Positions 18,559 to 26,048 of a DNA stretch of 64,000 nt are shown here, piece after piece. The notes beneath the pieces were generated by a model, which ran no database searches, was not told the origin of the DNA, and worked only from the letters and a program-made list of their open reading frames with translations. Within the stretch, counting starts at the first letter, position 1, and each line of letters begins with the position of its first letter. The stretch comes from Streptomyces niveus (GTDB lineage Bacteria > Actinomycetota > Actinomycetes > Streptomycetales > Streptomycetaceae): positions 1 through 64,000 of the forward strand of contig NZ_MDCR01000075.1 in the NCBI RefSeq assembly GCF_001723055.1, given 5' to 3'. The translations under genes and the position numbers were made by a program.

Positions 18559-19200
18559 CTACAGCTCGGGGCCGTCTCCGGGGCCTTCCTGGTAGGAGTA
18601 GCGCTGCTCGCTCCAGGGGTCGCCGATGTTGTGATAGCCGCGCTCCTCCCAGAAACCGCGGCGGTCGGCGGTCATGTATTCCACGCCCCGGACCCATTTC
18701 GGGCCCTTCCACGCATAGAGATGCGGCACGACGAGCCGCAGCGGAAATCCATGTTCGGCGGTGAGGAGTTCGCCGCCTTTGTGTGTGGCGAAGATGGACC
18801 GTTCCGATGTGAAGTCGTCGAGACGGACATTGGCGCTGTAGCCGTACTCGGCCCAGATCATGACATGGGTCACGCCGGGCGCCGGCGGAGCCAGTTCCAG
18901 GACCGTACGCGCGAGCACTCCGCCCCATTCAGCCCCGAGCATGCTGAACTTTGTGACGCAATGCAGATCGGCGACGACTGTCGAGAACGGCAGCGCCGAG
19001 AACTCCTCGTGATTCCAGCAGTGCTTGTCACCGTCGGCCGTGGCGCCGAAGACGCGGAACTCCCAGCGGTCCGGCTTGAACTTGGGCACGGGCCCGTAAT
19101 GGGTGACCGGCCAGCCGCGCTGGAGCCGCTGCCCCGGTGGGAGACCGGACTGCGCCGACTCCCGCTCTTCCCGGCTTTCCGGCTGACCCATGCCTTCCAT
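18559..19200 (-). CDS. sulfite oxidase-like molybdopterin oxidoreductase
   Basis: A 213-residue protein of the sulfite oxidase/YedY molybdopterin-binding fold. The key Cys81 that binds molybdenum is in ADLHCVTKFSML. Other family segments are GWPVTHYGPVPKFKPDRWEFRV, VMIWAEYGYSANV, LLTAEHGFPLRLVVPHLYAWKGPKWV and RGFWEERGYHNIGDPW. There is no twin-Arg signal, so it is probably cytoplasmic, unlike YedY/MsrP. The start could be 19200 or 19191 (MGQPES); neither has a good ribosome site. It is convergent with nfo (six bases apart) and divergent from bfr; a 12-bp palindrome TGGTCATGACCA (19220-19231) lies between the two starts. Confidence 0.85.
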   Translation of the reverse strand: MEGMGQPESREERESAQSGLPPGQRLQRGWPVTHYGPVPKFKPDRWEFRVFGATADGDKHCWNHEEFSALPFSTVVADLHCVTKFSMLGAEWGGVLARTVLELAPPAPGVTHVMIWAEYGYSANVRLDDFTSERSIFATHKGGELLTAEHGFPLRLVVPHLYAWKGPKWVRGVEYMTADRRGFWEERGYHNIGDPWSEQRYSYQEGPGDGPEL

Positions 19201-19345
19201 GGTGACAGACCGCGAAGGGTGGTCATGACCAGGTACGGCCCGATTCGGGCAACTGCTACTAAGTGGGGCCTTACTGGACGCTGTTCTGGCGCGGTGCGAA
19301 GATGCGCGCATCCTGGCCAGTCCCCGTGTGGAAGGAGCCTCTGCT

Positions 19346-19825
19346 ATGCAGGGCGACCCCGAGGTCATCGAGTTCCTCAATGAGCAGTTGACCGCCGAAT
19401 TGACCGCGATCAACCAGTACTTCCTGCACGCCAAAATGCAGGAGAACTTCGGTTGGACGAAGCTCGCGAAGTACACACGGGCCGAGTCGTTCGACGAAAT
19501 GAAGCACGCGGAGGTCCTGACCGACCGGATTCTCTTCCTGGAGGGCCTGCCGAATTATCAGCGGCTATTCCATGTACGGGTCGGCCAGACCGTCACCGAG
19601 ATGTTCAACGCCGACCGGCAGATCGAGGTCGAGGCCATCGACCGGCTGCGGCGCGGGGTCGAGGTGATGCGCGCCAAGGGGGACATCACATCGGCGAAGA
19701 TCTTCGAGTCGATCCTCAAGGACGAGGAGCACCACATCGACTATCTCGACACCCAGCTGGAGCTGGTGGAGAAGCTCGGTGAGGCGTTGTACATCGCCCA
19801 GCTGATCGAGCAGCCCGACAGCTGA
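19346..19825 (+). CDS. bfr: bacterioferritin
   Basis: A 159-residue, four-helix iron-storage subunit. All ferroxidase ligands match E. coli numbering: Glu18, Glu51, His54, Glu94, Glu127 and His130. Met52, which binds the inter-subunit heme, is present in FDEMKHAE, so heme-containing 24-mers are expected. The ATG at 19346 is used because GAAGGAG lies 9-10 bases before it. It is convergent with bfd (43 bases between stops), whose product reduces the heme to release stored iron in the systems where this is known. Confidence 0.96.
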   Translation: MQGDPEVIEFLNEQLTAELTAINQYFLHAKMQENFGWTKLAKYTRAESFDEMKHAEVLTDRILFLEGLPNYQRLFHVRVGQTVTEMFNADRQIEVEAIDRLRRGVEVMRAKGDITSAKIFESILKDEEHHIDYLDTQLELVEKLGEALYIAQLIEQPDS

Positions 19826-19868
19826 CGGGCCTCCTCGGCGCGCACGTCTGCCGGGCGGCTCGGGGGTG

Positions 19869-20144
19869 TCAGGCGGCTTCCAGGCCCGCGGACGTGGCCA
19901 CCGCCCGTACGACGGCCGGCTCCGCGACCGTAGTCGTAGGCATGGCATCCGCCGCCGCTGTGCCCAGCAGCTCGCGGCGCGGGCAGCCGCCACGGCCGAG
20001 GATCGACTGGATGCTGCGTACGCACGACCCGCAGTCCGTGCCGGCCTTCGAGGCCGAGGCGATCTGGCGGGGGGTGCACGCACCCGCCTCCGCGTGTTCC
20101 CGTACCTGCTTCTCGGTGATGCCGAAGCACGAGCAGACGTACAC
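19869..20144 (-). CDS. bacterioferritin-associated ferredoxin (Bfd-like [2Fe-2S] protein)
   Basis: A 91-residue protein. The N-terminal Bfd domain (residues 1-55) has cysteine ligands Cys4, Cys6, Cys38 and Cys41 in VCSCFG and DCGSCV, the Bfd spacing. The tail of about 35 residues is Ala-rich and of no known role. The start is GTG 20142-20144, eight bases after GGGAGG; a GTG nine bases earlier would overlap that ribosome site. An iron-box-like sequence lies 53 bases upstream, so expression under iron starvation is expected, as for Bfd in other bacteria. It faces bfr. Confidence 0.9.
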   Translation of the reverse strand: MYVCSCFGITEKQVREHAEAGACTPRQIASASKAGTDCGSCVRSIQSILGRGGCPRRELLGTAAADAMPTTTVAEPAVVRAVATSAGLEAA

Positions 20145-20196
20145 GCGGTTCACCTCCCGGCGGGATCGTTGGCTGGCGCCGCCCCGTTTCGCACGG

Positions 20197-20215
20197 TGAG
20201 GCAAACCTAACCTTA
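20197..20215 (-). promoter_or_regulatory. iron box (DmdR1/IdeR-type site) upstream of the bfd gene
   Basis: Read on the minus strand, TAAGGTTAGGTTTGCCTCA matches 14 of 19 positions of the actinobacterial iron-box pattern TTAGGTTAGGCTAACCTAA. It is placed 53 bases before the bfd start, where a DmdR/IdeR repressor would block transcription when iron is plentiful. Confidence 0.7.
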
Positions 20216-20251
20216 CCCGCCCTTCGGTGCACACGACAGCCCCCGTACGAG

Positions 20252-20288
20252 GGTGGGGCGCGGATCACATCGCGATCCGCGCCCCACC
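20252..20288 (-). terminator. terminator of aroH
   Basis: Perfect 15-base arms (20252-20266 and 20274-20288) with a seven-base loop lie 21 bases past the aroH stop at 20309. Confidence 0.8.
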
Positions 20289-20308
20289 GTGCGTACTGCT
20301 CCGCGTCC

Positions 20309-21664
20309 CTACTGCGCCCGGTACATCTCCGCCACGAGGAAGGCCAGATCGAGCGACTGGCTGCGGTTGAGCCGGGGGTCGCAGGCCGTCTCGTACCGCT
20401 GGTGCAGGTCGTCGACGAAGATCTCGTCGCCGCCGCCCACGCACTCCGTGACGTCCTCACCGGTCAGCTCGACATGGATGCCGCCCGGGTGCGTCCCGAG
20501 GGCCTTGTGGACCTCGAAGAAGCCCTTGACCTCGTCGAGGACGTCGTCGAACCGGCGGGTCTTGTGGCCGGACGCCGCCTCGAAGGTGTTGCCGTGCATC
20601 GGGTCGGTCACCCATGCCACGGTCGCGCCGGACGCGGTGACCTTCTCGACCAGCTCGGGGAGCTTGTCCCTGACCTTGTCGGCGCCCATGCGGACGATGA
20701 AGGTCAGCCGGCCGGGCTCGCGTTCGGGGTCGAGCCGGTCGATGTAGGTCAGCGCGTCGTCGACGGTCGTCGTCGGGCCGAGCTTGATGCCGATCGGGTT
20801 GGCGATCTTCGAGGCGAACTCGATGTGCGCGCCGTCCAGTTGACGGGTGCGCTCGCCGATCCAGACCATGTGCCCGGAGACGTCGTACAGCTTGCCGCTG
20901 CGCGAGTCGACGCGGGTGAGCGCCGACTCGTAGTCGAGGAGCAGCGCCTCGTGCGAGGAGAAGAACTCGACCGTACGGAACTCCGCCGGGTCGGTGCCCG
21001 CCGCCTTCATGAAGTTCAGCGCGTTGTCGATCTCGCGGGCGAGCCGCTCGTAACGCTGCCCGGACGGGGAGGACTTCACGAAGTCCTGGTTCCAGGCGTG
21101 CACCTGGCGCAGGTCCGCGTAACCGCCGGTGGTGAAGGCACGCACCAGGTTGAGCGTCGCGGCGGACGCGTGGTACATCCGCTTCAGCCGCTCCGGGTCC
21201 GGGGTCCTGGCCTCCTCGGTGAAGGCGAAGCCGTTGACGGAGTCGCCGCGGTAGGTGGGCAGCGTCACACCGTCGCGCGTCTCGGTGGGCTTGGAGCGCG
21301 GCTTCGAGTACTGACCGGCGATCCTGCCCACCTTCACCACCGGCACCGACGCCGCGTAGGTGAGGACCGCGCCCATCTGGAGCAGGGTCTTGAGCTTGCT
21401 GCGGATCTGTTCGGCGGACACGCCGTCGAAGGCCTCGGCGCAGTCGCCGCCCTGAAGCAGGAACGCCTCGCCCCTGGCGACGGCCCCCATCCGGGCGCGC
21501 ATCTGGTCGCACTCACCCGCGAAGACGAGCGGCGGATAGCTTTCGAGCTCCGCGACGGCAGCGCGCAGGGCCTCGGCATCGGGATACTCGGGCTGCTGCG
21601 CCGCGGGGAGGTCTCGCCAGGTCGCCTGCACGGCGGGTGCTCGGGTGTCAGCGTTCACGGTCAC
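20309..21664 (-). CDS. aroH: class II 3-deoxy-7-phosphoheptulonate (DAHP) synthase
   Basis: A 451-residue plant-type DAHP synthase, the first enzyme of the shikimate pathway. Family segments include TWRDLPAAQQPEYPD, PPLVFAGECDQMRARM (metal Cys), LLQGGDCAEAFDG, KVGRIAGQYSKPRSKPTE, HMVWIGERTRQLDGAHIEF, NPIGIKLGP, VRMGADKVRDKLP, VTDPMHGNTFE and GGIHVELTGEDVTEC. I use the GTG at 21664 (MTVNAD) because homologues begin so and a TAATGT -10 box lies seven bases upstream; GTG 21658 is the alternative. It is divergent from the trp attenuator and trpE(G), so the entry and branch steps to tryptophan share one intergenic region. Confidence 0.95.
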   Translation of the reverse strand: MTVNADTRAPAVQATWRDLPAAQQPEYPDAEALRAAVAELESYPPLVFAGECDQMRARMGAVARGEAFLLQGGDCAEAFDGVSAEQIRSKLKTLLQMGAVLTYAASVPVVKVGRIAGQYSKPRSKPTETRDGVTLPTYRGDSVNGFAFTEEARTPDPERLKRMYHASAATLNLVRAFTTGGYADLRQVHAWNQDFVKSSPSGQRYERLAREIDNALNFMKAAGTDPAEFRTVEFFSSHEALLLDYESALTRVDSRSGKLYDVSGHMVWIGERTRQLDGAHIEFASKIANPIGIKLGPTTTVDDALTYIDRLDPEREPGRLTFIVRMGADKVRDKLPELVEKVTASGATVAWVTDPMHGNTFEAASGHKTRRFDDVLDEVKGFFEVHKALGTHPGGIHVELTGEDVTECVGGGDEIFVDDLHQRYETACDPRLNRSQSLDLAFLVAEMYRAQ

Positions 21665-21671
21665 ACCGACA

Positions 21672-21677
21672 ACATTA
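21672..21677 (-). promoter_or_regulatory. leaderless -10 box for aroH
   Basis: TAATGT on the minus strand ends seven bases before the GTG at 21664. Further upstream a small palindrome, TCTCAA-TGG-TTGAGA (21706-21720), sits midway between aroH and the trp promoter. Confidence 0.45.
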
Positions 21678-21736
21678 CGGGGTCCCGGGTGCCGTCCACG
21701 CAGTCTCTCAATGGTTGAGACGGCTGTCCGGGGTCG

Positions 21737-21765
21737 TTTCACGGGCCGCCGGTGTCGGTTATGCT
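21737..21765 (+). promoter_or_regulatory. promoter of the trp leader
   Basis: TTTCAC (21737-21742) and TATGCT (21760-21765) are 17 bases apart. The -10 box ends seven bases before the ATG of the leader peptide, so the leader itself would be translated from a leaderless message. Confidence 0.6.
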
Positions 21766-21772
21766 CCGCGAC

Positions 21773-21829
21773 ATGTTCGCGCAGCTGAACCAGGCTTGGT
21801 GGTGGACCGCACATCCGGCGGTCCACTGA
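21773..21829 (+). CDS. trpL: trp leader peptide with three consecutive Trp codons
   Basis: An 18-codon reading frame encoding MFAQLNQAWWWTAHPAVH. Three TGG codons in a row (21797-21805) sense charged tRNA-Trp. The frame ends 125 bases before trpE(G) and overlaps the first hairpin of the attenuator. A very similar leader with a Trp triplet was described upstream of the fused trpE(G) of Streptomyces venezuelae. There is no Shine-Dalgarno site; the promoter spacing predicts a leaderless start. Confidence 0.9.
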   Translation: MFAQLNQAWWWTAHPAVH

Positions 21830-21876
21830 TTCACGCGCGCGACACCGAATCGAAAGGCCGCCCGAGGGGCGGCCTT
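21802..21876 (+). promoter_or_regulatory. tryptophan transcription attenuator
   Basis: Segments 1 and 2 are perfect nine-base arms (21802-21810 and 21818-21826) and overlap the Trp codons. Segments 3 and 4 form the terminator, perfect ten-base arms AAGGCCGCCC and GGGCGGCCTT (21854-21863, 21867-21876) with a GAG loop, followed by TCCGTGTTT. GGCGG at 21817-21821 can pair with CCGCC at 21858-21862 as the antiterminator when ribosomes stall at the Trp codons. Confidence 0.88.
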
Positions 21877-21953
21877 CCGTGTTTCCCGGCCAGTTCGGCC
21901 GGTGCGGACCGGACACCGGGGCCGTTCCTCCTCTCCGGAAGGAACGAAACCCC

Positions 21954-23885
21954 ATGCGGAACTCAGACACCGGCAGTCTCCTGGCGAGACTCCTCGCCGA
22001 CGACTGCCCGCCGTTCGCCCTGCTGCGCCGCCGGACGCCGGGGCGGGACCACGACACCGTGGAACTGCTGATCGGCGGTGTACGCGAGGTGGCGCGGCTG
22101 GCCGACATCCCGGCCGGCGACGAGCGGCCCTCGCTCACGCTGGTGCCGTTCCGGCAGATCCGGGAGCGCGGCTTCGAGGCACACGACGACGGCACGCCGC
22201 TGTCGGTGCTGGTCGCCGACGAGTCGTACGAGCTGCCGCTCGCCGACGTCCTCGCGAGGCTCCCCGCGCACCGGGTCCACGTCGAGGACGGTGCCTTCGA
22301 CATCGACGACGCGGCGTACGCGGACATCGTCGGGCGTGTCGTCGAGGACGAGATCGGTCGCGGCGAGGGCGCCAACTTCGTCATCCGGCGCACCTTCGAG
22401 GGCCGGATCCCCGGCTTCGGGCGGGCCGACGCGCTGGCGCTGTTCCGGCGGCTGCTGGCCGGCGAGCGGGGCGCGTACTGGACGTACGTGGTGCACACCG
22501 GCGCGCGGGCGCTGGTGGGGGCGAGCCCGGAGGTGCATGTGCGGATGAGCGGCGGGACCGTCGTGATGAATCCCATCAGCGGCACCTTCCGCTATCCGCC
22601 CGGGGGGCCGACGACCGAGGGGCTGCTCGCGTTCCTCGGCGACCGCAAGGAGACCGACGAGCTGTCGATGGTCGTCGACGAGGAACTGAAGATGATGTGC
22701 ACCGTCGGGGACATGGGCGGGGTGGTCGTCGGTCCCCGGCTCAAGGAGATGGCCCATCTCGCGCACACGGAGTACGAGTTGCGTGGCCGCAGCTCGCTCG
22801 ACGTACGCGACGTGCTGCGCGAGACGATGTTCGCGGCGACGGTCACGGGATCGCCGGTGCAGAACGCCTGCCGGGTCATCGCGCGGTACGAGCCGCCGGG
22901 GCGCGGCGGTGTCGGGCGCGGCTACTACGCGGGCGCGCTGGCGCTCGTCGGACGGGACGCGGGCGGGGCGGAGACCCTCGACTCGCCCATCCTGATCCGG
23001 ACGGCCGACATCGACGCCGACGGCGGGCTCCGGGTGCCGGTCGGGGCGACGCTCGTACGGCACTCGGACCCGGCGGGCGAGGTCGCCGAGACCCACGCGA
23101 AGGCGGCGGGGGTACTGGCGGCGCTGGGCGTGCGTCCGGGGCCGCCGCGCGACGCCTCCGTACGGAAGGCGCTCGCCGACGACCCGCGGGTCCGGGCCGC
23201 GCTGGACTCGCGGCGCGCCCATCTGGCGCCGTTCTGGCTGAGGATGCAGGAGCGGTCGGCGGCGCTGACGGGGCACGCGCTGGTCATCGACAGCGAGGAC
23301 ACGTTCACGGCGATGCTCGCGCATCTGCTGCGCTCCGCGGGTCTGACGGTGACCGTACGGCGGTACGACGAACCGGGCTTCGGTAAGGAGGCCGTGCTGG
23401 CGCACCGGGGGCTCGTGGTGCTCGGCCCCGGTCCCGGCGACCCGTCGGACACGACGGACCCCCGCATGCGCACGCTGCGCGCGCTGACCCGCGTACTGCT
23501 GCGTGAGCACCGGGACGGCCTGCTGGGCGTGTGCCTCGGCAACGAGCTGATCGCGGCGGAACTGGGCCTGCGCACCGCGCGCAAGCGGGTGCCGTACCAA
23601 GGGGCGCAGACCCGGATCGACCTCTTCGGCAGGACGGAGACGGTCGGCTTCTACAACAGCTTCACCGCCCGCTGCGACGACGCGCGGGCGGCGGAGCTGG
23701 CGGCACGGGGCATCGAGGTGAGCCGGGACGACGCGGACGAGGTCCACGCGCTGCGGGGCCCCGGCTTCGCCGGGGTGCAGTTCCACCCGGAGTCGGTCCT
23801 GACGCTGCGGGGCCCGGAGATCGTCGCGGGCCTCGTCACGGAGGCGATGCGCTTCCAGGTGCCGGAGGGCACGCCGGGGACGTAG
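21954..23885 (+). CDS. trpE(G): fused anthranilate synthase, TrpE-TrpG (PhzE-like)
   Basis: A 643-residue fusion. Residues 1-430 are the chorismate-binding TrpE-like part, with NPISGTFRYPPGG, ETDELSMVVDEELKMM, GSPVQNACRVIARYE and GRGYYAGALALVGRD. The DELSMVVDEELKMM form is closer to phenazine-type PhzE than to canonical TrpE. Residues 445-640 are a class I glutamine amidotransferase with nucleophile Cys526 in GVCLGNE and the His-Glu pair in QFHPES. The usual GVCLGHQ motif here reads GNE. GGAAGGA lies before the ATG. The upstream trp attenuator strongly supports a role in tryptophan synthesis. trpD lies separately at 48-49 kb. Confidence 0.92.
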   Translation: MRNSDTGSLLARLLADDCPPFALLRRRTPGRDHDTVELLIGGVREVARLADIPAGDERPSLTLVPFRQIRERGFEAHDDGTPLSVLVADESYELPLADVLARLPAHRVHVEDGAFDIDDAAYADIVGRVVEDEIGRGEGANFVIRRTFEGRIPGFGRADALALFRRLLAGERGAYWTYVVHTGARALVGASPEVHVRMSGGTVVMNPISGTFRYPPGGPTTEGLLAFLGDRKETDELSMVVDEELKMMCTVGDMGGVVVGPRLKEMAHLAHTEYELRGRSSLDVRDVLRETMFAATVTGSPVQNACRVIARYEPPGRGGVGRGYYAGALALVGRDAGGAETLDSPILIRTADIDADGGLRVPVGATLVRHSDPAGEVAETHAKAAGVLAALGVRPGPPRDASVRKALADDPRVRAALDSRRAHLAPFWLRMQERSAALTGHALVIDSEDTFTAMLAHLLRSAGLTVTVRRYDEPGFGKEAVLAHRGLVVLGPGPGDPSDTTDPRMRTLRALTRVLLREHRDGLLGVCLGNELIAAELGLRTARKRVPYQGAQTRIDLFGRTETVGFYNSFTARCDDARAAELAARGIEVSRDDADEVHALRGPGFAGVQFHPESVLTLRGPEIVAGLVTEAMRFQVPEGTPGT

Positions 23886-23903
23886 CCGGGGGACCAGGTC
23901 CTG

Positions 23904-24072
23904 TCTTCGAACTGGCGTCGTCCGCCCGAAGGGCGGGGCTCACGGCGGCTGGTGCGTGCGATGGCACGGCGGAGGACCGGCCTCGTACGGGCGTACTCGG
24001 ACGCCTTCGAGCACGCTGCCAACGCGGTGAGGGCGCGTGCCAGGCGCCGTGAGCCAGACGCCAGTTCGAAGA
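23904..24072. repeat. 169-bp nested palindromic element
   Basis: Outer 16-base arms match perfectly (23904-23919 and 24057-24072). Inside lies a second perfect 11-base pair (23937-23947 and 24045-24055), and between the two left arms a small hairpin, CCGCCC-GAA-GGGCGG (23922-23936). No coding frame fits it. The CGTCGTCCGCCCGAAGGGCGGG block recurs in variant form at 47.9-48.0 kb. It resembles a miniature inverted-repeat element or a structured RNA placed after trpE(G). Confidence 0.7.
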
Positions 24073-24084
24073 GAGGGCCCAGGG

Positions 24085-24119
24085 GCGCCGGGCGGCCGTC
24101 GGGGCGGGCCGCCCGGCGC
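24085..24119. terminator. hairpin between convergent trpE(G) and pfkA
   Basis: Perfect 13-base arms (24085-24097 and 24107-24119) enclose a nine-base loop. The position between two convergent genes suits a bidirectional terminator. Confidence 0.7.
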
Positions 24120-24133
24120 TTCGTGAGCAGTGG

Positions 24134-24180
24134 TCAGCGGTCAGGAATCGGTGGGCAGCGGTCAGCGGTCAGCGGTCAGC
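24134..24180. repeat. short TCAGCGG tandem repeat at the pfkA stop
   Basis: TCAGCGG occurs at 24134 and then in tandem at 24162 and 24169, ending in TCAGC at 24176, with a degenerate unit between. On the minus strand each unit supplies a TGA, so the seven-base period puts stop codons in all three frames at the end of pfkA. Confidence 0.7.
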
Positions 24181-25204
24181 CGAAGAAGACGCCGACCTCC
24201 TCGTACAGCTCCGGCTGGACGGTCTTGAGTTCCGCTATCGCGTCCGCGATCGGGACCCGCACGACGTCCGTGCCGCGCAGGGCCACCATCTTGCCGAAGT
24301 CGCCGTCCCGCACGGTCTCGATCGCGTGCAGCCCGAAACGGGTGGCAAGCCAGCGGTCGAAGGCGCTCGGCGTGCCGCCGCGCTGCACATGGCCCAGGAC
24401 CGTCGTGCGCGCCTCCTTGCCGGTGCGCTTCTCGATCTCCTTCGCCAGCCATTCGCCGACGCCCGACAGCCGGACATGGCCGAAGGAGTCCAGGGTGCCG
24501 TCCTTGAGGATCACCTCGCCGTCCTTGGGCATCGCTCCCTCGGCGATGACCACGATCGGCGCGTACGAGGCCTTGAAACGCGACGTCACCCAGGCGCAGA
24601 CCTGGTCGACGTCGAAGCGCTGCTCCGGGATGAGGATGACGTTCGCGCCGCCCGCGAGGCCCGAGTGCAGGGCGATCCAGCCCGCGTGCCGCCCCATCAC
24701 CTCGCAGACGAGGACGCGCATGTGCGACTCGGCGGTGGTGTGGAGGCGGTCGATGGCCTCGGTCGCGATGCCGACCGCCGTGTCGAATCCGAAGGTGTAG
24801 TCGGTCGCCGAGAGGTCGTTGTCAATGGTCTTGGGCACGCCCACACAGGGCACGCCGTGCACGTCGGAGAGCTGGGCCGCCACGCCCAGGGTGTCCTCGC
24901 CGCCGATCACGATGAGCGCTTCGACCTCGCTGCTCGCGAGGTTCTCCTTGATCCGGCGGATGCCGTCGGCCGCCTTGAGCGGATTGGTGCGTGAGGATCC
25001 GAGGATGGTGCCGCCACGGGGCAGGATGCCGCGCACGGTGGGGATGTCGAGCGGTACGGTGTCGCCTTCCAGCGGTCCGCGCCAGCCGTCCCGGAAGCCG
25101 GTGAACTCGTACCCGTACTCCTGGACACCTTTGCGCACGATGCCTCGAATGACCGCGTTGAGCCCTGGGCAGTCGCCGCCCCCGGTCAATACTCCGACCC
25201 GCAT
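24176..25204 (-). CDS. pfkA: 6-phosphofructokinase, PfkA family with PPi-type active-site residues
   Basis: A 342-residue phosphofructokinase. It has VLTGGGDCPGLNAVIRG at the N-terminus, GGTILGSSRTNP, GGEDTLGVAA, VPKTIDNDLSATDYTFGFDTA, MGRHAGWIALHSGLAGGA and GHVQRGGTPSAFDR. Position 104 is Asp (GGEDT) and the residue after the conserved Pro in the TIDND loop is Lys (PKTIDND). ATP enzymes of the E. coli type have Gly at both places, whereas PPi-dependent or mixed actinobacterial enzymes have Asp and Lys. Phosphoryl donor preference is therefore open. The ATG at 25204 follows GAAGGGAAG. The gene stands alone. Confidence 0.93.
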   Translation of the reverse strand: MRVGVLTGGGDCPGLNAVIRGIVRKGVQEYGYEFTGFRDGWRGPLEGDTVPLDIPTVRGILPRGGTILGSSRTNPLKAADGIRRIKENLASSEVEALIVIGGEDTLGVAAQLSDVHGVPCVGVPKTIDNDLSATDYTFGFDTAVGIATEAIDRLHTTAESHMRVLVCEVMGRHAGWIALHSGLAGGANVILIPEQRFDVDQVCAWVTSRFKASYAPIVVIAEGAMPKDGEVILKDGTLDSFGHVRLSGVGEWLAKEIEKRTGKEARTTVLGHVQRGGTPSAFDRWLATRFGLHAIETVRDGDFGKMVALRGTDVVRVPIADAIAELKTVQPELYEEVGVFFG

Positions 25205-25349
25205 GGAAACACTTCCCTTCGCCGTCGGTGACGCACCTGAGCCACATCCGGGTGACACAGGTCACCCCGGCATGGTGCGCAGGGTCATTTCCGTTGCACC
25301 AGAGGGCTGCGGGAGGTGGTTGCCGGACGGCGGGGCGCCGGGCGGGCGT

Positions 25350-26048
25350 TCACACGTCGTCGAGGCCGCGCTCGATCGCGTATCGCACCAGTTCGACGCG
25401 GTTGTGGAGCTGGAGCTTGCCGAGGGTGTTCTGGACGTGGTTCTGCACCGTGCGGTGCGAGATGACCAGGCGCTCGGCGATCTGCTTGTACGAGAGCCCC
25501 TTGGCGACCAGGCGCAGCACCTCGGTCTCGCGCTCGGTCAGCTGCGGCACCTTCGGGTCGTCGGACGCCGCGGGCTCGGGCTCGGAGGCGAGCCTGCGGT
25601 ACTCGCCGAGGACGAGGCCGGCCAGTCCGGGGGTGAAGACCGGGTCGCCGACGGCGGTGCGCCGTACGGCGTCGGTCAGTTCGGCCGTACTGGCGGACTT
25701 CAGCAGATAGCCGGTGGCCCCGGACTTCACCGCTTCCAGTACGTCGGCGTGCTCGCCGCTCGCCGAGAGCACCAAGACCCGCAGACCGGGCTGGGAGCCG
25801 ACGAGCTCCTTGCAGACCTGGACGCCGGGCATGCCGGGCAGGTTGAGGTCGAGGACGAGTACGTCGGGGGTGGTGGCGGTCGCGCGGCGCACCGCCTGGG
25901 GGCCGTCACCGGCCGTCGCCACGACGTCGAACCCGGCCTCGGCCAGATCGCGGGCGACCGCGTCGCGCCACATGGGGTGGTCGTCCACGACCATCACCCG
26001 TGTCGGACCGGGCGTGCCGCCCTCGTTCTTCCGCGTCTGCTCGCTCAT
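25350..26048 (-). CDS. NarL/LuxR-family response regulator
   Basis: A 232-residue regulator. The receiver domain (about residues 16-135) has the acidic pair VVDDHP, phospho-acceptor Asp67 in VLVLDLNLPG, a Ser/Ala switch VLVLSASGE and the Lys in YLLKSAS. The output domain (about 168-232) is a LuxR-type helix-turn-helix: LTERETEVLRLVAKGLSYKQIA, then SHRTVQNHVQNTLGKL. The start overlaps the kinase stop by four bases (ATGA), so the two form a cotranscribed pair. Targets cannot be inferred. Confidence 0.93.
   Translation of the reverse strand: MSEQTRKNEGGTPGPTRVMVVDDHPMWRDAVARDLAEAGFDVVATAGDGPQAVRRATATTPDVLVLDLNLPGMPGVQVCKELVGSQPGLRVLVLSASGEHADVLEAVKSGATGYLLKSASTAELTDAVRRTAVGDPVFTPGLAGLVLGEYRRLASEPEPAASDDPKVPQLTERETEVLRLVAKGLSYKQIAERLVISHRTVQNHVQNTLGKLQLHNRVELVRYAIERGLDDV

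Noticed and set aside
19220..19231. Palindrome TGGTCATGACCA between bfr and the molybdoenzyme gene
   Set aside because: Twelve bases is short and the sequence matches no regulator I know; I mention it only within the gene entry.
20402..21718. A 438-codon plus-strand frame antisense to aroH
   Set aside because: aroH is unmistakable on the minus strand; the opposite frame has no recognisable protein and is a composition artefact.
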